From Anisus vortex (Eukaryota; Mollusca; Gastropoda; Planorbidae), in assembly GCA_949126835.1 (NCBI GenBank), contig OX421495.1, positions 20,613,079-20,677,078 of the forward strand: a stretch of 64,000 bases of DNA, written 5' to 3'. The position numbers and the translations under genes were made by a program. This document shows, in pieces, positions 49,242 to 61,385 of this stretch. Under the pieces are notes generated by a model that was not told where the DNA came from, did not search any database, and worked only from the letters and a program-made list of their open reading frames with translations. Positions within the stretch are counted from its first letter, which is position 1. The number at the start of each line of letters is the position of its first letter.

Positions 49242-52200
49242 ATGGCGTCAGAATTCATAACAAAACTTTGTAGCAAAGCAAAACTTGATAGAGATAGAGG
49301 ATTTGCAGATTTGGAACAATACGTTGAAGCCTGCGAAGAAGAAGAGACATTATGTTTGCAGCAAGACTTTTTGAGACTGCTTTCAGACTCGGATTTAGGA
49401 TGGGAAAGTCGACATGGTGGTTTAAGTGGCTCTAGGTGTCTATTTGAACATGGGAAAATTAAATTGGATGATGATGAAACCGGTCTTAGCGACGGTACTT
49501 CTTTTGCATACACAATGATAGAAAAATGTATGATAATGCTAGACCATGACGAGTTTCGAGTTCGAATAGCTGCAGGTAAGTTTATAGTTGCCCCATGCCC
49601 CATACAATATACAATAAATAATCAATAATAAATTGATACGATAAATAAATAGGCCGCTAGTAGGCCTACTAGTATAATAGTATAATAGTAATAGTTACTA
49701 AAATCAGTGAGTAATAGGCCTACTAATACTTATTACTAGACTGGCCTACTCCTACTATTATTTAAATTAATAATAATTTATTACACATGTTTTCTAGAGC
49801 TATGTTTTGTTACTCTTTATGATGCCTTTATCATAGTTTAGCCTATACTATGTAAGATGTAGAATTGCACTAGTAATATAGTTTAAAATATAGCCTACTG
49901 CCTACTAGATAGGCCTAGTAAATTTTAACATGCGTCAGTAACCAGGAATTTTTGTTCAGAAAAAAATTGAGAACCCTGAATATAATATAATATAGGCCTA
50001 AACCTAAAGTGCTTAAAGCTTGAAAAAAAATTTGTAATGGCCCGTACAAAAGAGCAAAATTTTCAAACATTTCATTTAAATAGAAAAAGAAAGAAAGAAA
50101 ACCAACACTATTTTAAAATATAATTATTTTGTAATTCACCACACACAAAATTCACATTTAATAGTTTAATAACATTTTTTTTCGTCTAAAGTCTCCCACC
50201 CCCTAGTGAGAATGATTGTTTATCTTATCTTTTATACATTACAGACGCTCCTTCTATAGAGAAGATTATTGTGTCCTATGATCATCCGTGGTTCGAGTCT
50301 AGGAAGGGGGGGGGGGTGTTAGGGTTTCAAAATATTTGTGAATTTTTTTTATGAAAAAGAAATTTAAATTGATCAGATTTATGGTATGAAAACATTTTAA
50401 TTCCTTCTCAACGTACACTTAAACACTTGTCAATTTAAATTATAATTTATTTAACAGGAGAGCTTTTAGGTGTACTTTGCAAAGTGATTGGCACAGAAGT
50501 TTATGAAAGATGCAAAGATCAAATTCTTCTAGGGATTCGTACTAACCTGGAGCGACATGGTCTCGGACTCACAGAAGATTCGTTAGAGTCACCAAGCGAT
50601 CAGCCAGAGAGCATCATGTTTGGATCACCAAATACAAGTGCTAGACTTATCGAAAGGGTTAGCTTACTATTTCCTAGTATTAATGTTGGCACATTTCTCA
50701 ACCATTATAAGATTCTATTCATATGGTAATTCAATTTTTGTTCACACTATTCTCCTTGTTAACATGTAACTTGACTTAACATATTTTAGTAAGTGCTATC
50801 TTTGTTTATTTTTAAATGCATTAAAAATTAGAAAAAGGGGTGGCATTTTTGCTCTAAAACCACTATTAAATTGAGTGGCTAGATTTCTCTTAAGGAGACG
50901 GAGCACACTTTCATTTGCATTTCATAATTTATTCTAAAGATGTTTTAACTTTCGCGTATATTCCTTTTGGTTTTAACTATTTGGTTATTTTTATTTGATG
51001 TTTTGATTTATAAGTGACAAGGTAGCGCTCAAATGGGGTTAGCAGCATTAACCCTTTCAACTCTATATCCCCCGTTTTTTTTGGTCCATGTGTTAAAAAT
51101 CCACGTCCAGCAAGACTAATATTAAAAAATATATATTTTGGTCCTAATTTAAACCTCTTTACCCTAGATTGGCTTGAAGTGTTTATGATACATGAGAAAA
51201 TGTACGGTAAATATTGAGAGTAGATGAAATATACAGTGGGTTAGTGACAGAAATGCCTGTGACCTGCAGCTATTTTTTTTGCTTATTGTTATTCGTTAGT
51301 TAAAAAAAAATATTTTAAATAATTCCAAATAATTTTTAGTAGCATTTCATTATCTTCTGTGTTCTAAACAATTTAGAAGATGGGAAATCAGATTTAATAA
51401 AAGATTTATTGTGAGAGCAACATAGATATCTAGTCTGATTATAGATTCAATTGGATAAAATATCTGCTTTCCATAGAGAAGATACCATAACCGTGTCCTT
51501 TAGATATTCATCAGGTGTGCGGGAGAATGGGGCCATTTTGAACTGGGCTCCGGGGGATAAAATTCTCTAAATGGAATCTATTTGCACATCAAATCTGGTT
51601 TTAAAACCAAATTCTTTTCATTCTACTCTACACCTAACAATGTGAATGTAATTGATTTGCTTATATTTTAATTTTATTTTTCAGAGATCTAGTGATTCAC
51701 AAGAAATACTTCATGACACTGCTGGATGGAAATCATTGGAAACATACATGAAGTGAGTATTGCATTAACAATAAAATTTGTTTAAAATTACTAACTGTTT
51801 GGTGTATATATATATTACTGCCTGTATATGTATGTATATGACTTTATTACAAAGAACAAAATTTTCATTTAACATTATGATAATCCTCACATAATTCTTC
51901 CCTAATTATTATTGGGTGTAACATTAATTGATTGACCTTTTGGATTATTCAAATTATTGTTTATAAACCATCACACAATGGCTGGTACTATATGATAGAA
52001 AGGTCAGGACAAAATGGCTGGTTGTATATGATAGAAAGGTCAGGACACAATGGCTGGTACTATATGATAGAAAGGTCAGGACACAATGGCTGGTACTATA
52101 TATGATAGAAAGGTCAGGACACAATGGCTGGTACTATATGATAGAAAGGTCAGGACACAATGGCTGGTACTATATGATAGAAAGGTCAGGACACAATGGC

Positions 52201-55200
52201 TGGTACTATATATGATAGAAAGGTCAGGACACAATGGCTGGTACTATATGATAGAAAGGTCAGGACACAATGGCTGGTACTATATGATAGAAAGGTCAGG
52301 ACACAATTCTGGTACTATATGATAGAAAGGTCAGGACACAATTCTGGTACTATATGATAGAAAGGTCAGGACACAATGGCTGGTACTATATGATAGAAAA
52401 GTCAGGACCTTTACTTTAAAAAAATTGAATAGAATATAAAAAGTGAAAAAAAATGGTGCTTCTCATGTCAAGTATTTTACATTAAACTCATTTTGCTTCA
52501 GCTAATATATTAGTGTGGGGATAAAGGCTTCACATTCACATCAACTGATTACAATACTATTCCGTCACGACTGCTGCCTTTTTTCTTTCTTTATGTTTAC
52601 AATAGTTGTTTTTGTTTGAAAGAACATCTTTTGTCTGACTTTGCAGATGCCTCCAGAGTGTTATTCTCGGCTGCGGCTATAGATTCAACGAGTATGTTGA
52701 CCAGGAGCTCTTAGACCTCATCTTTGAGGCGCTGATGCACACAAACCGTTTTGTCAGAGAAACTGGATTCTATGTTTGTGGTGCACTTGTGACCTGCGGA
52801 GCCAAAGAAGGATGTTAGCTCTATTTTTGTTTCTTACCAGTGTTGGCAGCCAACCTATCTTGTCAACGTAATCATTTTAGTTTGAACTTAAAGCTTAATT
52901 TTAATATGTGTGCATTTGGATATGCTTCACTGCACTTCCCTGGTCTTGTTATATTTTATTACATCTGTCATTGCAGCGGAGACAGCTAGTGATGCTAAGC
53001 TGACTGAAGAAAATGCAATCTATCGCCATGGTAAAACCTTTGCTGAGTATTTAGGCAGAGGGCTTGCTGATAATTGGAGTCAAGTAAGTGTGACAGACTC
53101 ATTAATCGAACTAATGTTAAACAATTGCAAGAATAACAAAGAAAACCATTGACTAAAATCAAGTTTTTATTTAAAATTGAGTTTCTTTTTTTTTCACTAG
53201 CATTTTCTTACTATACATATATAAACTATAAGTCATTACTTTGTACCTTTTAAGGTCAGAATGGCTGGCTCAGTGGCAACTCGTCAGTTTTTAACAAGCT
53301 TACCAACAGATGAGGCCAGAGAAAAATTTTACCCAATTTTGATTCCCAGAATGTGTCTTAACAGGTTTGTGCTGTTGATGTCGTTTCTTGTTTTTGTTTT
53401 TTTGGTTTTACTTTTCTCTAAGCTTAATAAAATATAAACCTATGACTATGACTTCAGAAGTCTTTATCTGGTTTATACGTCTTTCAGATATTACATGGCT
53501 GAAGGTGTGAGAATTTACTCCCAAGAAACCTGGCGTCAGATAACTCAGGGAGAAGGAAAACATTTGGTGGAAAGATACATCCAGCAAGTTGTAAGTAATG
53601 AATCTTGTCTTTTTGAGCCTCCAGTAGTACAGTAGATGACTACAAAGGGATATCTTTTCTCTGTCATGCTATCTGCCAACTGTCCCTGTTAAAGCATTTA
53701 GGCATTAAGTTCTTAATTCTAGAGCTTTGCATACCTCCTAATTTTCCAGTTAATAGAGATTTTGCAGCTAATTCTAAGTTATCTTTTGAGAATGTGATTT
53801 TGGTTAACCGTCAGGTCTAGGCAGTGCTTTTTTTGTAAAAAAAAAAAAAAAAAAAAAAGGTACCGGAACTCCTAGTAAAACTTTGTAAAACCAAACATTC
53901 CAGGCAGTGATATACAACAGTCAATGGAAAAAAAGTACCGAAATGCCGTTCTGGTGCGTTACATTAGAAAAAAATCACTGGGTCTAGGTACTTAAAGGTG
54001 CAAGATAGTATAGAGATTACGGACTAAAAAAAATATCCCACTTCCTGAATCCTACAATGTTTTAACTTCTTTAGGTTGGTTTATATTCATTAAAAGAACA
54101 AAAAAAAACAACATTTACGCTATTGTGGCTGATACTTGCTAGTGTGTCATGATCTGTTTCTTGACATGTCTCATTTATTTACAGGTAGATTTCTATATTC
54201 AAGCCACAGAATCTGATAATCATGCAGTTAGAGAGGCAGCTTGTGCCTGTATTGCAGAGTTAGGCTCTAAGGTAAAACCATAGACTATAATATACATGGA
54301 CCGCTTGCTTTAGTATTTCTGCTATATGATGACTCGAAACACTGATTTTCAGAATTTCCGATTCATTGTTTCTTTTGCACTTTTGTTTTATTGAATCGCT
54401 TCGATTTTCTCAATGAAAAATTCAAATTAAAATCGAAAGTAGTATAAAGCGGAAACATTTAAGAAATAACGAGGTGCGTAGAAGTAATTTAAGATAGTCT
54501 TATTGGGTGCGCAGGGAAAAAAAGTTGATATAAGCTCTAAAAATAGAGCAGGCGGTCCATCTTATTATAGTCTATGGTAAAACATTTTTATTATTGTTCC
54601 TTTGTAAGTTCTTAGTACTTAAGAAAAATATCTTCACACACAGTTTTCCAAACAAAAATATCTTTATGACTCTTATACAGATTTTTCAAGCATAATTTAA
54701 TAACTATGAATCAGTCAATGTCTATTACAAATATTTGTATCATTAAATGTTATATTCATGTCTCATTTTAACTGTAAATTTTATATCATATCACATAGAT
54801 ATATGTATAAATGTAGAATATTTAAAAGATTTTTTTTTATAAACAATGACTCTTCATTGAAATAAAGTTTTTCAGTTTAGTAAGTTAGACAAAATTCCCC
54901 ATTTATTAAATTACATACCTCACTGTGTCTGTTCACATAGTCATAAAAGTGTCTGTTCATATAGTCATAAAAGAATGTTTTGAAGTTCAAACACAAGTTA
55001 TATATTTTACAAGTTTGTCATTTTATTGTGTATTATTTAATTTAAACAACTTTTATAATTACATTGATAATTATTTTAGCATCAAATGGTTTGTCACTGC
55101 AACTGCACTTAGTATTGTTTTAATCAGCAAATGATATGTCATTTTAGATTGACAAGATAGCGGTCAGTCCCTATGTCACTAGATTGTTGGAAACACTGTT

Positions 55201-58200
55201 GATATGCTTCAATGACGACAGCTGGCCTGTGAGAGATGGTATGTAATCGTGCTAAGTGCTGGGGTGGCGGTAATTGCAGGCAAATTCTGAACTGGTAGAC
55301 TTCTTCTTCTTTGCCATTATCAACTCCTTGTGTAGCAAATGCCATCAACAATTTCTTTCCATGTCCTCCTGTCTCTGGCTATCTTCTCTAACTCCATCCA
55401 GCTTCTCCCGATAAGCTGCACATCCTTTTCTACTTCTCTCCTGATAGACTACTACATGCCAAACAACTCTATTTTAAAACTAATATTTATCTAACTATAT
55501 AACTGTATTTAAATGTAATTTATTTTTTGTTGACTAGAATGAGCCTTGATTAAAGATGTGTTTGAAAGCTTTAATTTTAATTCCCAAAGATGGAAAAAAA
55601 TATGTTTAGTGCTGAATGTTTAGGATAACTCAATAACTGTTTTTTATATTTAAAACTGTCCAAAATTAAAGAACTTATTATTTTATGTACTTACAATTTC
55701 AGCTGCTTGCATAGCTTGTGGCCATTTTGTGTTGTGTTTTCCTGAAGAATCAAAGTGAGTTATATTGTTTGCAGCATTTTACATTGGCTCAGTTAGGTTT
55801 TGCACACACAAATTTTTAATAACATTAACTCACATATTAAAATACTGTATATCCTTTTGAACTAGATCCTCCTTGCCAGCATTATTTCCCTTGTTTTTCA
55901 ACAACTTACAAGACAACATCCCATCAGTAAGGCATGGTGCAGCAGTGGCTGTTACAAACATTGTCAAGGCTTATGGTTTGTTTCTTTGTTCTAATTGTAC
56001 CTGTTAACCCTTCCATTACCAAACGCCTGTTTCCACCAGCCGATTTAACTCCTACAAGGCCAGGTGTGTATATGTTCCACTTATCAATTTCCATTAAACA
56101 AGACTGCAGGTTTTTTTTAGTGAATGTTTATATAGTAGAGGATTATTTGAAATTATTTTTTTCCTTTTTTAAATTGTTTTTTTTGTTGGGCATTGTAACT
56201 CTAGTCAAACACATGGCATTCTTAGTGGTAAACATGCTTTGTACTAGGAGTATTGGAGTATTAATAGTAAAATAACAATGGGTATCTGTGTACTATATAG
56301 TAAAACATTGTGCTGTACTGAAAGGGTTAACAAACTAGACAATTGATTTATGTTTTTGATTAATCCATTTGGCCTTCTGATATTTATTAACTGCAGAATT
56401 ATTTTTGTTTGATATGTTTAACCATTTCAGCCCTAAGCATTTTCCAGCCTATAACTCCCCTATCCCTAAGCCAAGTTGCATAACTCCGTTTATTGAACAA
56501 AAATCGGAAAAAAAAAATTATTTAAAAATTCACTGTAAAAGAACTATCCAAGCAACTGAATTAAATTCTTCACAGTTAAAATATAAAAATATAAAGTTTA
56601 ATTCAAACCAGAAGAGATGACAATTAACTAATAAATAAAAAGGAAAATAATAAAAATCACTGAGTATACATCAATAGGTTCCGATAGTTTGTCAAGAAAT
56701 TTTGAATTTTTCGTATCGGACTCAAATAATCCTATTCAAAGCCTATTCAACTTCTACAATGCTTTCAATATCACTATTATAATAGCATTATCAGAATAAT
56801 ACAGCCTTTTCCTCACAAGCTTAGCCTAATGCTTCTCTAAATATTGCCAAAATACCTTAAATTTTCGTAGAACTAGCGTTAAAAAAGCATTATTTTCAAA
56901 AATTCACTCAAATATTATCGATCGAGCTAAAAATACCAAACAAACGTGTAAAAATAGCGTCACTATCGCTCTTCTAGGTCAGAGTTTAAAAAGAGTTTAT
57001 AAGGCAATTAAAAACTAGCAGTACTGTCGGCAACGAAACAACCCGAAATCGGCGACGCGCGGCGACTATAGTTGTCAGCCAGTAGAGGCGACGCGCGGCG
57101 ACTGTAGTGCGAAATGGATAAAGAATAAAAACTTAGCTGTTTATTAATTGAAATAGATGAAATTCATGTTAACTGCCTCATTTCTTCAGGCCCAGAGGAG
57201 CAGGAGGTGGTTTTTGCTAAGATCAAAGAAGGGTTTGAAAAGATCACAGAGCAGCCAGCCACCGCAGAAAAATATGGCAGTTTAGACAAGTCCCCGGCTA
57301 CCTTCGGTGTTGTGAAATACTTGAGAGATAATGACATGGAACTCCACACTGACCAAACAGTAAGTAGTGAATGTCATAATAAAGGTCAGAATAATTGTCA
57401 TGATATTTGTCATAATAATTGTCCTCATTAGATGGAACCAATGTCTTCGTAGAGAGAGCTATGTTGTTTTCACACAAAGTCATATTTCTTCAATAAAAAT
57501 AAATAAATTATTTGCAAATAAAGCTTACGTTGCCAGATTTACTGTACCTGTACCACATTTGATCTACTTCAGATGTATTCGTGTGGCTCTCTGGCTCCCA
57601 AGATGGGACGAGGTGGTGGCTGTATGGATCACAAGTTCAGAAAACCTCCACAGCCCTGGGAATTGGCGGATGGGTGAGCCGTGTTCTTCATTCATAGCAC
57701 ATTGTCACATTTACATGTGCAATGTTTGGATCGTAGTTGTTGTCGCAAGAATACTTTTTTTTTTTTTTTTTGGTTGTTTACCTATTTACTTTTTTTTGTG
57801 TGCATTCACAGCTGTGTCCATCTGTTGGCCGAACTCAGCCACATCCCTGCTGCCAATGGACAGGTCGCCAAGCTAATACCCGCCATGGCTGCAGCTTGTA
57901 ATGTTAAGAACTACACTCGTTACCCTAACTTTCTAGAGACAGTTTGTAAACAGGTCATTTGCGTTCTAAACTTTCTTTTTATATAAGTTGTTATTGTAAA
58001 AAGGGCTATTAATAAAAAAAAAATTGTTTCAAAACAGATTAGGGACGTTAATATTTGTAGAAATTACATTTAAAACGATTATCTTTTTTTGTCCATTATA
58101 CCAAAATTGGTTTTAACCCCACCCCTCCTGTCTCTTGTGTTATTATGTTCTGTTACATGATAAGGAAAAAAACATTTACATGAACTTTTACAATAGAAAA

Positions 58201-59929
58201 TTTTAATCAAGGAAGATTTACCATATAAAGAATTATTACAAACACCTCATCACCCCTTGCACCATGTTGTAACTCTACTCTTTATATTTCTCCAGCTTCC
58301 TAACATTGCCAAAGGCTTTGGGAAACGTCCATTTAAAATGTACCTAGAATTGTTCTTGGACTACATCTTTGAAGCCTTGGTAAAATTACAATTTTTTTTC
58401 ACCTAAGTGAAATATTTAAAAATATTTAAGATATGAAATACAGCCAAAGGCAGTGTGAAGTAATTAACTCCCCCTTAGCAACACAACTTCTGTTGTGGCC
58501 ACTGATAGCTAGCAACAGAACTTGCTATTTGGACTGTTGGGCCATCACATTCATGGCGCCAGGAAGTCACAGTTTTGTATGTTGTCTCCAACTGCATTAA
58601 TGGAACAAATAGGATTATGTATCCCTTTTGAACTATAATGTGAAAGACTAAATTTTTAGGTTTAACCAACATCAAATACATCATGTTTTCTTTATCACTA
58701 AATTATATTATTGTTATTTCTATTCAAGTTCTTGAAAAGAATCTTAACCAGAATATGTTTGAATTTGTCTCTTTTCATTTGAAATCACTTACCCCCCCCC
58801 CCCCCTCTTTCCTTATCTACCTAGTTAGTCAATGTTAGTTGGCTAATAAATATATTTTTAATAATTGTACTGGGTGTTTGATAAGAAACCTGCTGTGTTT
58901 AGAAAAACAAAACAGAACACTTTAGTGAACAACTAAAAGAAACAGTATTTTTGTGTTGCAGTGTATTATTGATCTCAATGTATAGGATTTTAAGATTGGT
59001 CATTTTTCATTACTATAGTCATTGCTGATCCCACTAAACACTATATACTACTACCAAACATTAATATATATTTCACAAATTCTGGTATACATTTTGGGAA
59101 AAGTTTGGTAATTTAAAAATAATTTGTAATGAAGTCAAGTATAAATGTTTCTATATGGATGTTTCTTGTGGTGAAAGCTGCACAAGCTACAACTTGGTAC
59201 ATATTTTACTTTACCTATGACAGGACAGTGATGTTGTTCTGACCTCATCAGCTGCTATCCAGTGCATTATTGACCTCTGTGCTCTTCTGGGTCCTGGCAT
59301 TGTTAGAGGGAGGATAGAAAGCTACAACAGCTCGTAAGTAGATGTGCTGCCAACTACCACACAATTTTTATGCTAAAACCAAGAATAGCGAACACTGGCA
59401 TGGCACAATTAATTGAATCTTTTTCATAGTTTACTGATTGGTATTCCTATTCAGTGGGGTTTACCTAGATTGTACATCTTTAATAAGTGTTTGACTAACA
59501 TTATGTCACTTCTTTATGCATTTAATTTTTATTATAATTTAGTTTAGTATACTTAGTTATCTTTCACTGTTACACTGTATCACCATTGTGCCAGGGGGTG
59601 AGCTTTGTTAATTATTTTTGTTGACAATCCATCATGAAACAAGATTGGAAAAAGTTTCACATTCATTTATATTGCACAAGCTACCTTCCTTTTTTTTTTA
59701 AAGCATTATCCTACATTTTAGGGAATATTACCAGAAAAATGATTTATCTTAGGTGTTATTTTTGTGGATAAAACTAAACTAGACCAATACACATCAGGTA
59801 GAATATTTTAAATGTTAAACACATTTAGACCACAAGGCCTTGTATTCATTTGGAATTAACATTTTATTTTTATTTCCTGTCTGCAGTTATCTTTCCAAGT
59901 TTGACTCCGTCCCTGGAGTACCCCATTGA
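49242..59929 (+). CDS. HEAT/ARM-repeat protein, 692 residues, 17 exons, not named
   Basis: Exons: 49242-49575, 50458-50657, 51685-51752, 52647-52813, 52977-53083, 53255-53364, 53488-53590, 54185-54271, 55148-55238, 55703-55754, 55866-55975, 57190-57359, 57573-57673, 57812-57953, 58296-58379, 59224-59333, 59887-59929. All junctions are GT-AG and all phases agree, giving 2079 nt ending in TGA. The start is ATG in context ACAATGG, coding MASEFITKLCSKAKLDRDRG. Paired-helix repeats are visible, for example DNHAVREAACACIAELGSK (about 374-392), DSWPVRDAACIACGHFV (about 415-431) and PSVRHGAAVAVTNIVKAYG. These D-x-x-V-R-x-A-A patterns are typical of HEAT repeats, which form solenoid scaffolds. A less repeat-like block near GRGGGCMDHKFRKPPQPWE (exon 13) may mark the family. 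No signal peptide, membrane segment or enzyme motif is seen. I do not recognise the orthologue; function unknown. Confidence 0.9.
50235..50312 (+). mobile_element. dispersed tRNA-like repeat (family B), best copy
   Basis: Runs from ACGCTCCTTCTATAGAGAAG to a B-box-like GTGGTTCGAGTCTAGG and ends at a G run. Reverse-complement relatives lie at 48645-48735 and 6806-6860, and a same-strand fragment near 51478. It is probably a short tRNA-derived SINE head, in intron 1 of the HEAT gene. Confidence 0.6.
51975..52405. repeat. 34-bp minisatellite, about 13 copies
   Basis: Copies of a 34-bp unit with core AGAAAGGTCAGGACACAATG. Some have an extra TA, and two have ATTCTGG for ATGGCTGG. It lies in intron 3 of the HEAT gene. 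Confidence 0.97.
53822..53980. mobile_element. hAT-like MITE with perfect target duplication
   Basis: GGTCTAGG flanks it on both sides (53814-53821 and 53981-53988), a perfect 8-bp duplication. The ends CAGTGCTTTTTTTG and AAAAAAATCACTG are inverted repeats. It is 159 bp with an A run near 53840. It lies in intron 7 of the HEAT gene. Confidence 0.85.
54279..54575. mobile_element. TIR element inserted at a 5' splice site of the HEAT gene
   Basis: GGTAAAAC lies on both sides (54271-54278 and 54576-54583). The ends CATAGACTATAATA and TATTATAGTCTATG are inverted repeats that continue as ATGGACCGC and GCGGTCCAT, about 27 bp in all. The left duplication begins with the last base of exon 8 and contains its GT donor. 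The insertion therefore sits seven bases into the intron and copied the donor. The exact register is ambiguous because the last G could belong to the TIR. Confidence 0.85.
55296..55452 (-). pseudogene. LINE reverse-transcriptase ORF end
   Basis: The minus strand reads EKDVQLIGRSWMELEKIARD followed by RRTWKEIVDGICYTRS and a stop at 55320. This resembles the extreme C-terminus of non-LTR retrotransposon ORFs, where a D-R-x-x-W-K motif is common. A GAAGAAGAAG tail follows. Only the last 50 codons survive, in HEAT gene intron 9. A worse copy is at 15115-15240. Confidence 0.65.
56008..56326. mobile_element. non-autonomous piggyBac-like element
   Basis: TTAA flanks both ends (56004-56007 and 56327-56330). 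The left end CCCTTCCATTACC and reverse-complement right end CCCTTTCAGTACA are inverted repeats. It is 319 bp, AT-rich, with no transposase, in HEAT gene intron 11. Confidence 0.7.
56422..57117. mobile_element. possible second piggyBac-like element
   Basis: The left end CCATTTCAGC after TTAA and the right end GCGAAATGG before ATAA are inverted, but the right TTAA is not intact. AGGCGACGCGCGGCGACT-like words occur twice near the right end. It lies in HEAT gene intron 11. Confidence 0.4.
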
Positions 59930-61175
59930 AGCTGAAGTCAAATCTTGTAATGGGGCTTTAAATCAACAAGGAAACTTCTGGATCATGAAATCAGTATTAG
60001 AGTTTTGAACACAGAGGAGTCCTATTTGGTCCAGAGTGAAATTTAAATGTGAAGACATGATTTGGATTTTAATTATTGCACAGATCCCTGGACATAACAA
60101 TTACTGTCCACATGGTGTTTCTTTTATTGTGAAAGAAAAATAACTTTTTTTTGTTTGTTAGTATTTTATTTAAAACACAAAAAAAGATCCAACATAAAAT
60201 AAGTTCTATAGTAGATTTTTAATTTTTTTAACTTTAAATATATTTCTTATTAGTCTTTTTTTTATAAGTTTTAAATCTGATTAAAAATGTTTATAACCCA
60301 AGTTAGATGTTCTTGCATTGATCTTTCATTTGAAGTGTTCCCAATGTCATGGATTGATTTCCAAAGAGATTTTTATTTCAGTTGTACATAAAGATGTAAT
60401 AAGTGATGTCTGGGTGTGAAAGAATAGTGACTAAAAACAATTGATGGTGATTTCCTTACAGTTACAGTAAAAAAATATTTTATAAATTGTGAGATGTAAG
60501 GATAGCAACAATAAGTGTAATGAGTTCTCTGGTATCCATATAAGTATTAGGTGCATTGAGCTACACATTTTGTATATTTGTATTTGTGAGTGAAATTGTG
60601 TTTTTCATGAAAACCATTTTGGTAATTGTGTCTGTGTCTTTTTTTATAATGATCTACTGCCTAAAAGTCTAGTTCTCAATTTTTGTAGTATTTGGGAGTG
60701 GGAGTAGAGTGTCTGGTAGAGAGGTGACGATGCCTATCCTCCAGGTATCCTCCCGTTGCATCCTCCGTTGTGTGGTTTGCAAAAGAAATACTAACTTTAG
60801 CCTTCTTTGACAAAATATGATGTCTTCTTGAATAAGCAGAGAATAAAACTAGTCAAACATACTTTTGCTATAGACAGTATGGAGCCTTTTGTTGCGTTCA
60901 ACTGTAGAAGTGTTTTGTCTGGGCTAGTTATTGTTCTATGCAAACACTTCAGTGTGTGAATGTGAAGCAAGAAGAAAATGCTGTGTATTTGAGCTATGTG
61001 TCGTGGAAGAGGCATGGCTTGTAAATGTCATTATACTTGTATAGAAATATTGAATGCATACTATAAGAAGGTACATTTATAGTATAGAGGCTATTCTTGT
61101 TTGTTGTTGTTTTTTTTTGTATAAAATATGTATCAAAAATTAATGAGAAATAAATCTTTATTAATTATTTTGAAA
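59930..61175 (+). other. 3' untranslated region of the HEAT gene with poly-A signal
   Basis: No further coding sequence follows the TGA. A canonical AATAAA lies at 61149-61154 after about 1.2 kb of AT-rich sequence, followed by T- and TG-rich sequence, the usual poly-A site layout. An earlier AATAAA near 60842 offers a shorter alternative. Confidence 0.6.
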
Positions 61176-61276
61176 TTTCTTGGTTGTATTTTTAGCACAT
61201 TCATAATGTATGTGCCTTAATTAATAGTTGATAGCTGTTTCAGTGATTAAGAATTATGGCTTACGCAAAATAGATT

Positions 61277-61385
61277 GTAGCTCTATTGTTGTGTCCTTAT
61301 TACTTATACAACAGCCACTGGTAGCTTTATGGTTGCGTCCTTATTACTTATAAAACAGCCACTGGTAGCTTTATGGGTGTGTCCT
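61277..61385. repeat. 44-bp tandem repeat, 2.5 copies
   Basis: Unit core TCCTTATTACTTATAMAACA with GCCACTGGTAGCTTTATGG, beyond the HEAT gene's poly-A signal. Confidence 0.8.

Noticed and set aside
49211..49603. 130-codon minus frame
   Set aside because: Antisense shadow of the first exon of the HEAT-repeat gene.
51053..51240. Further piggyBac-like element (TTAACCCTTTCAACTC)
   Set aside because: Only the left end is convincing; no matching right end with TTAA was found.
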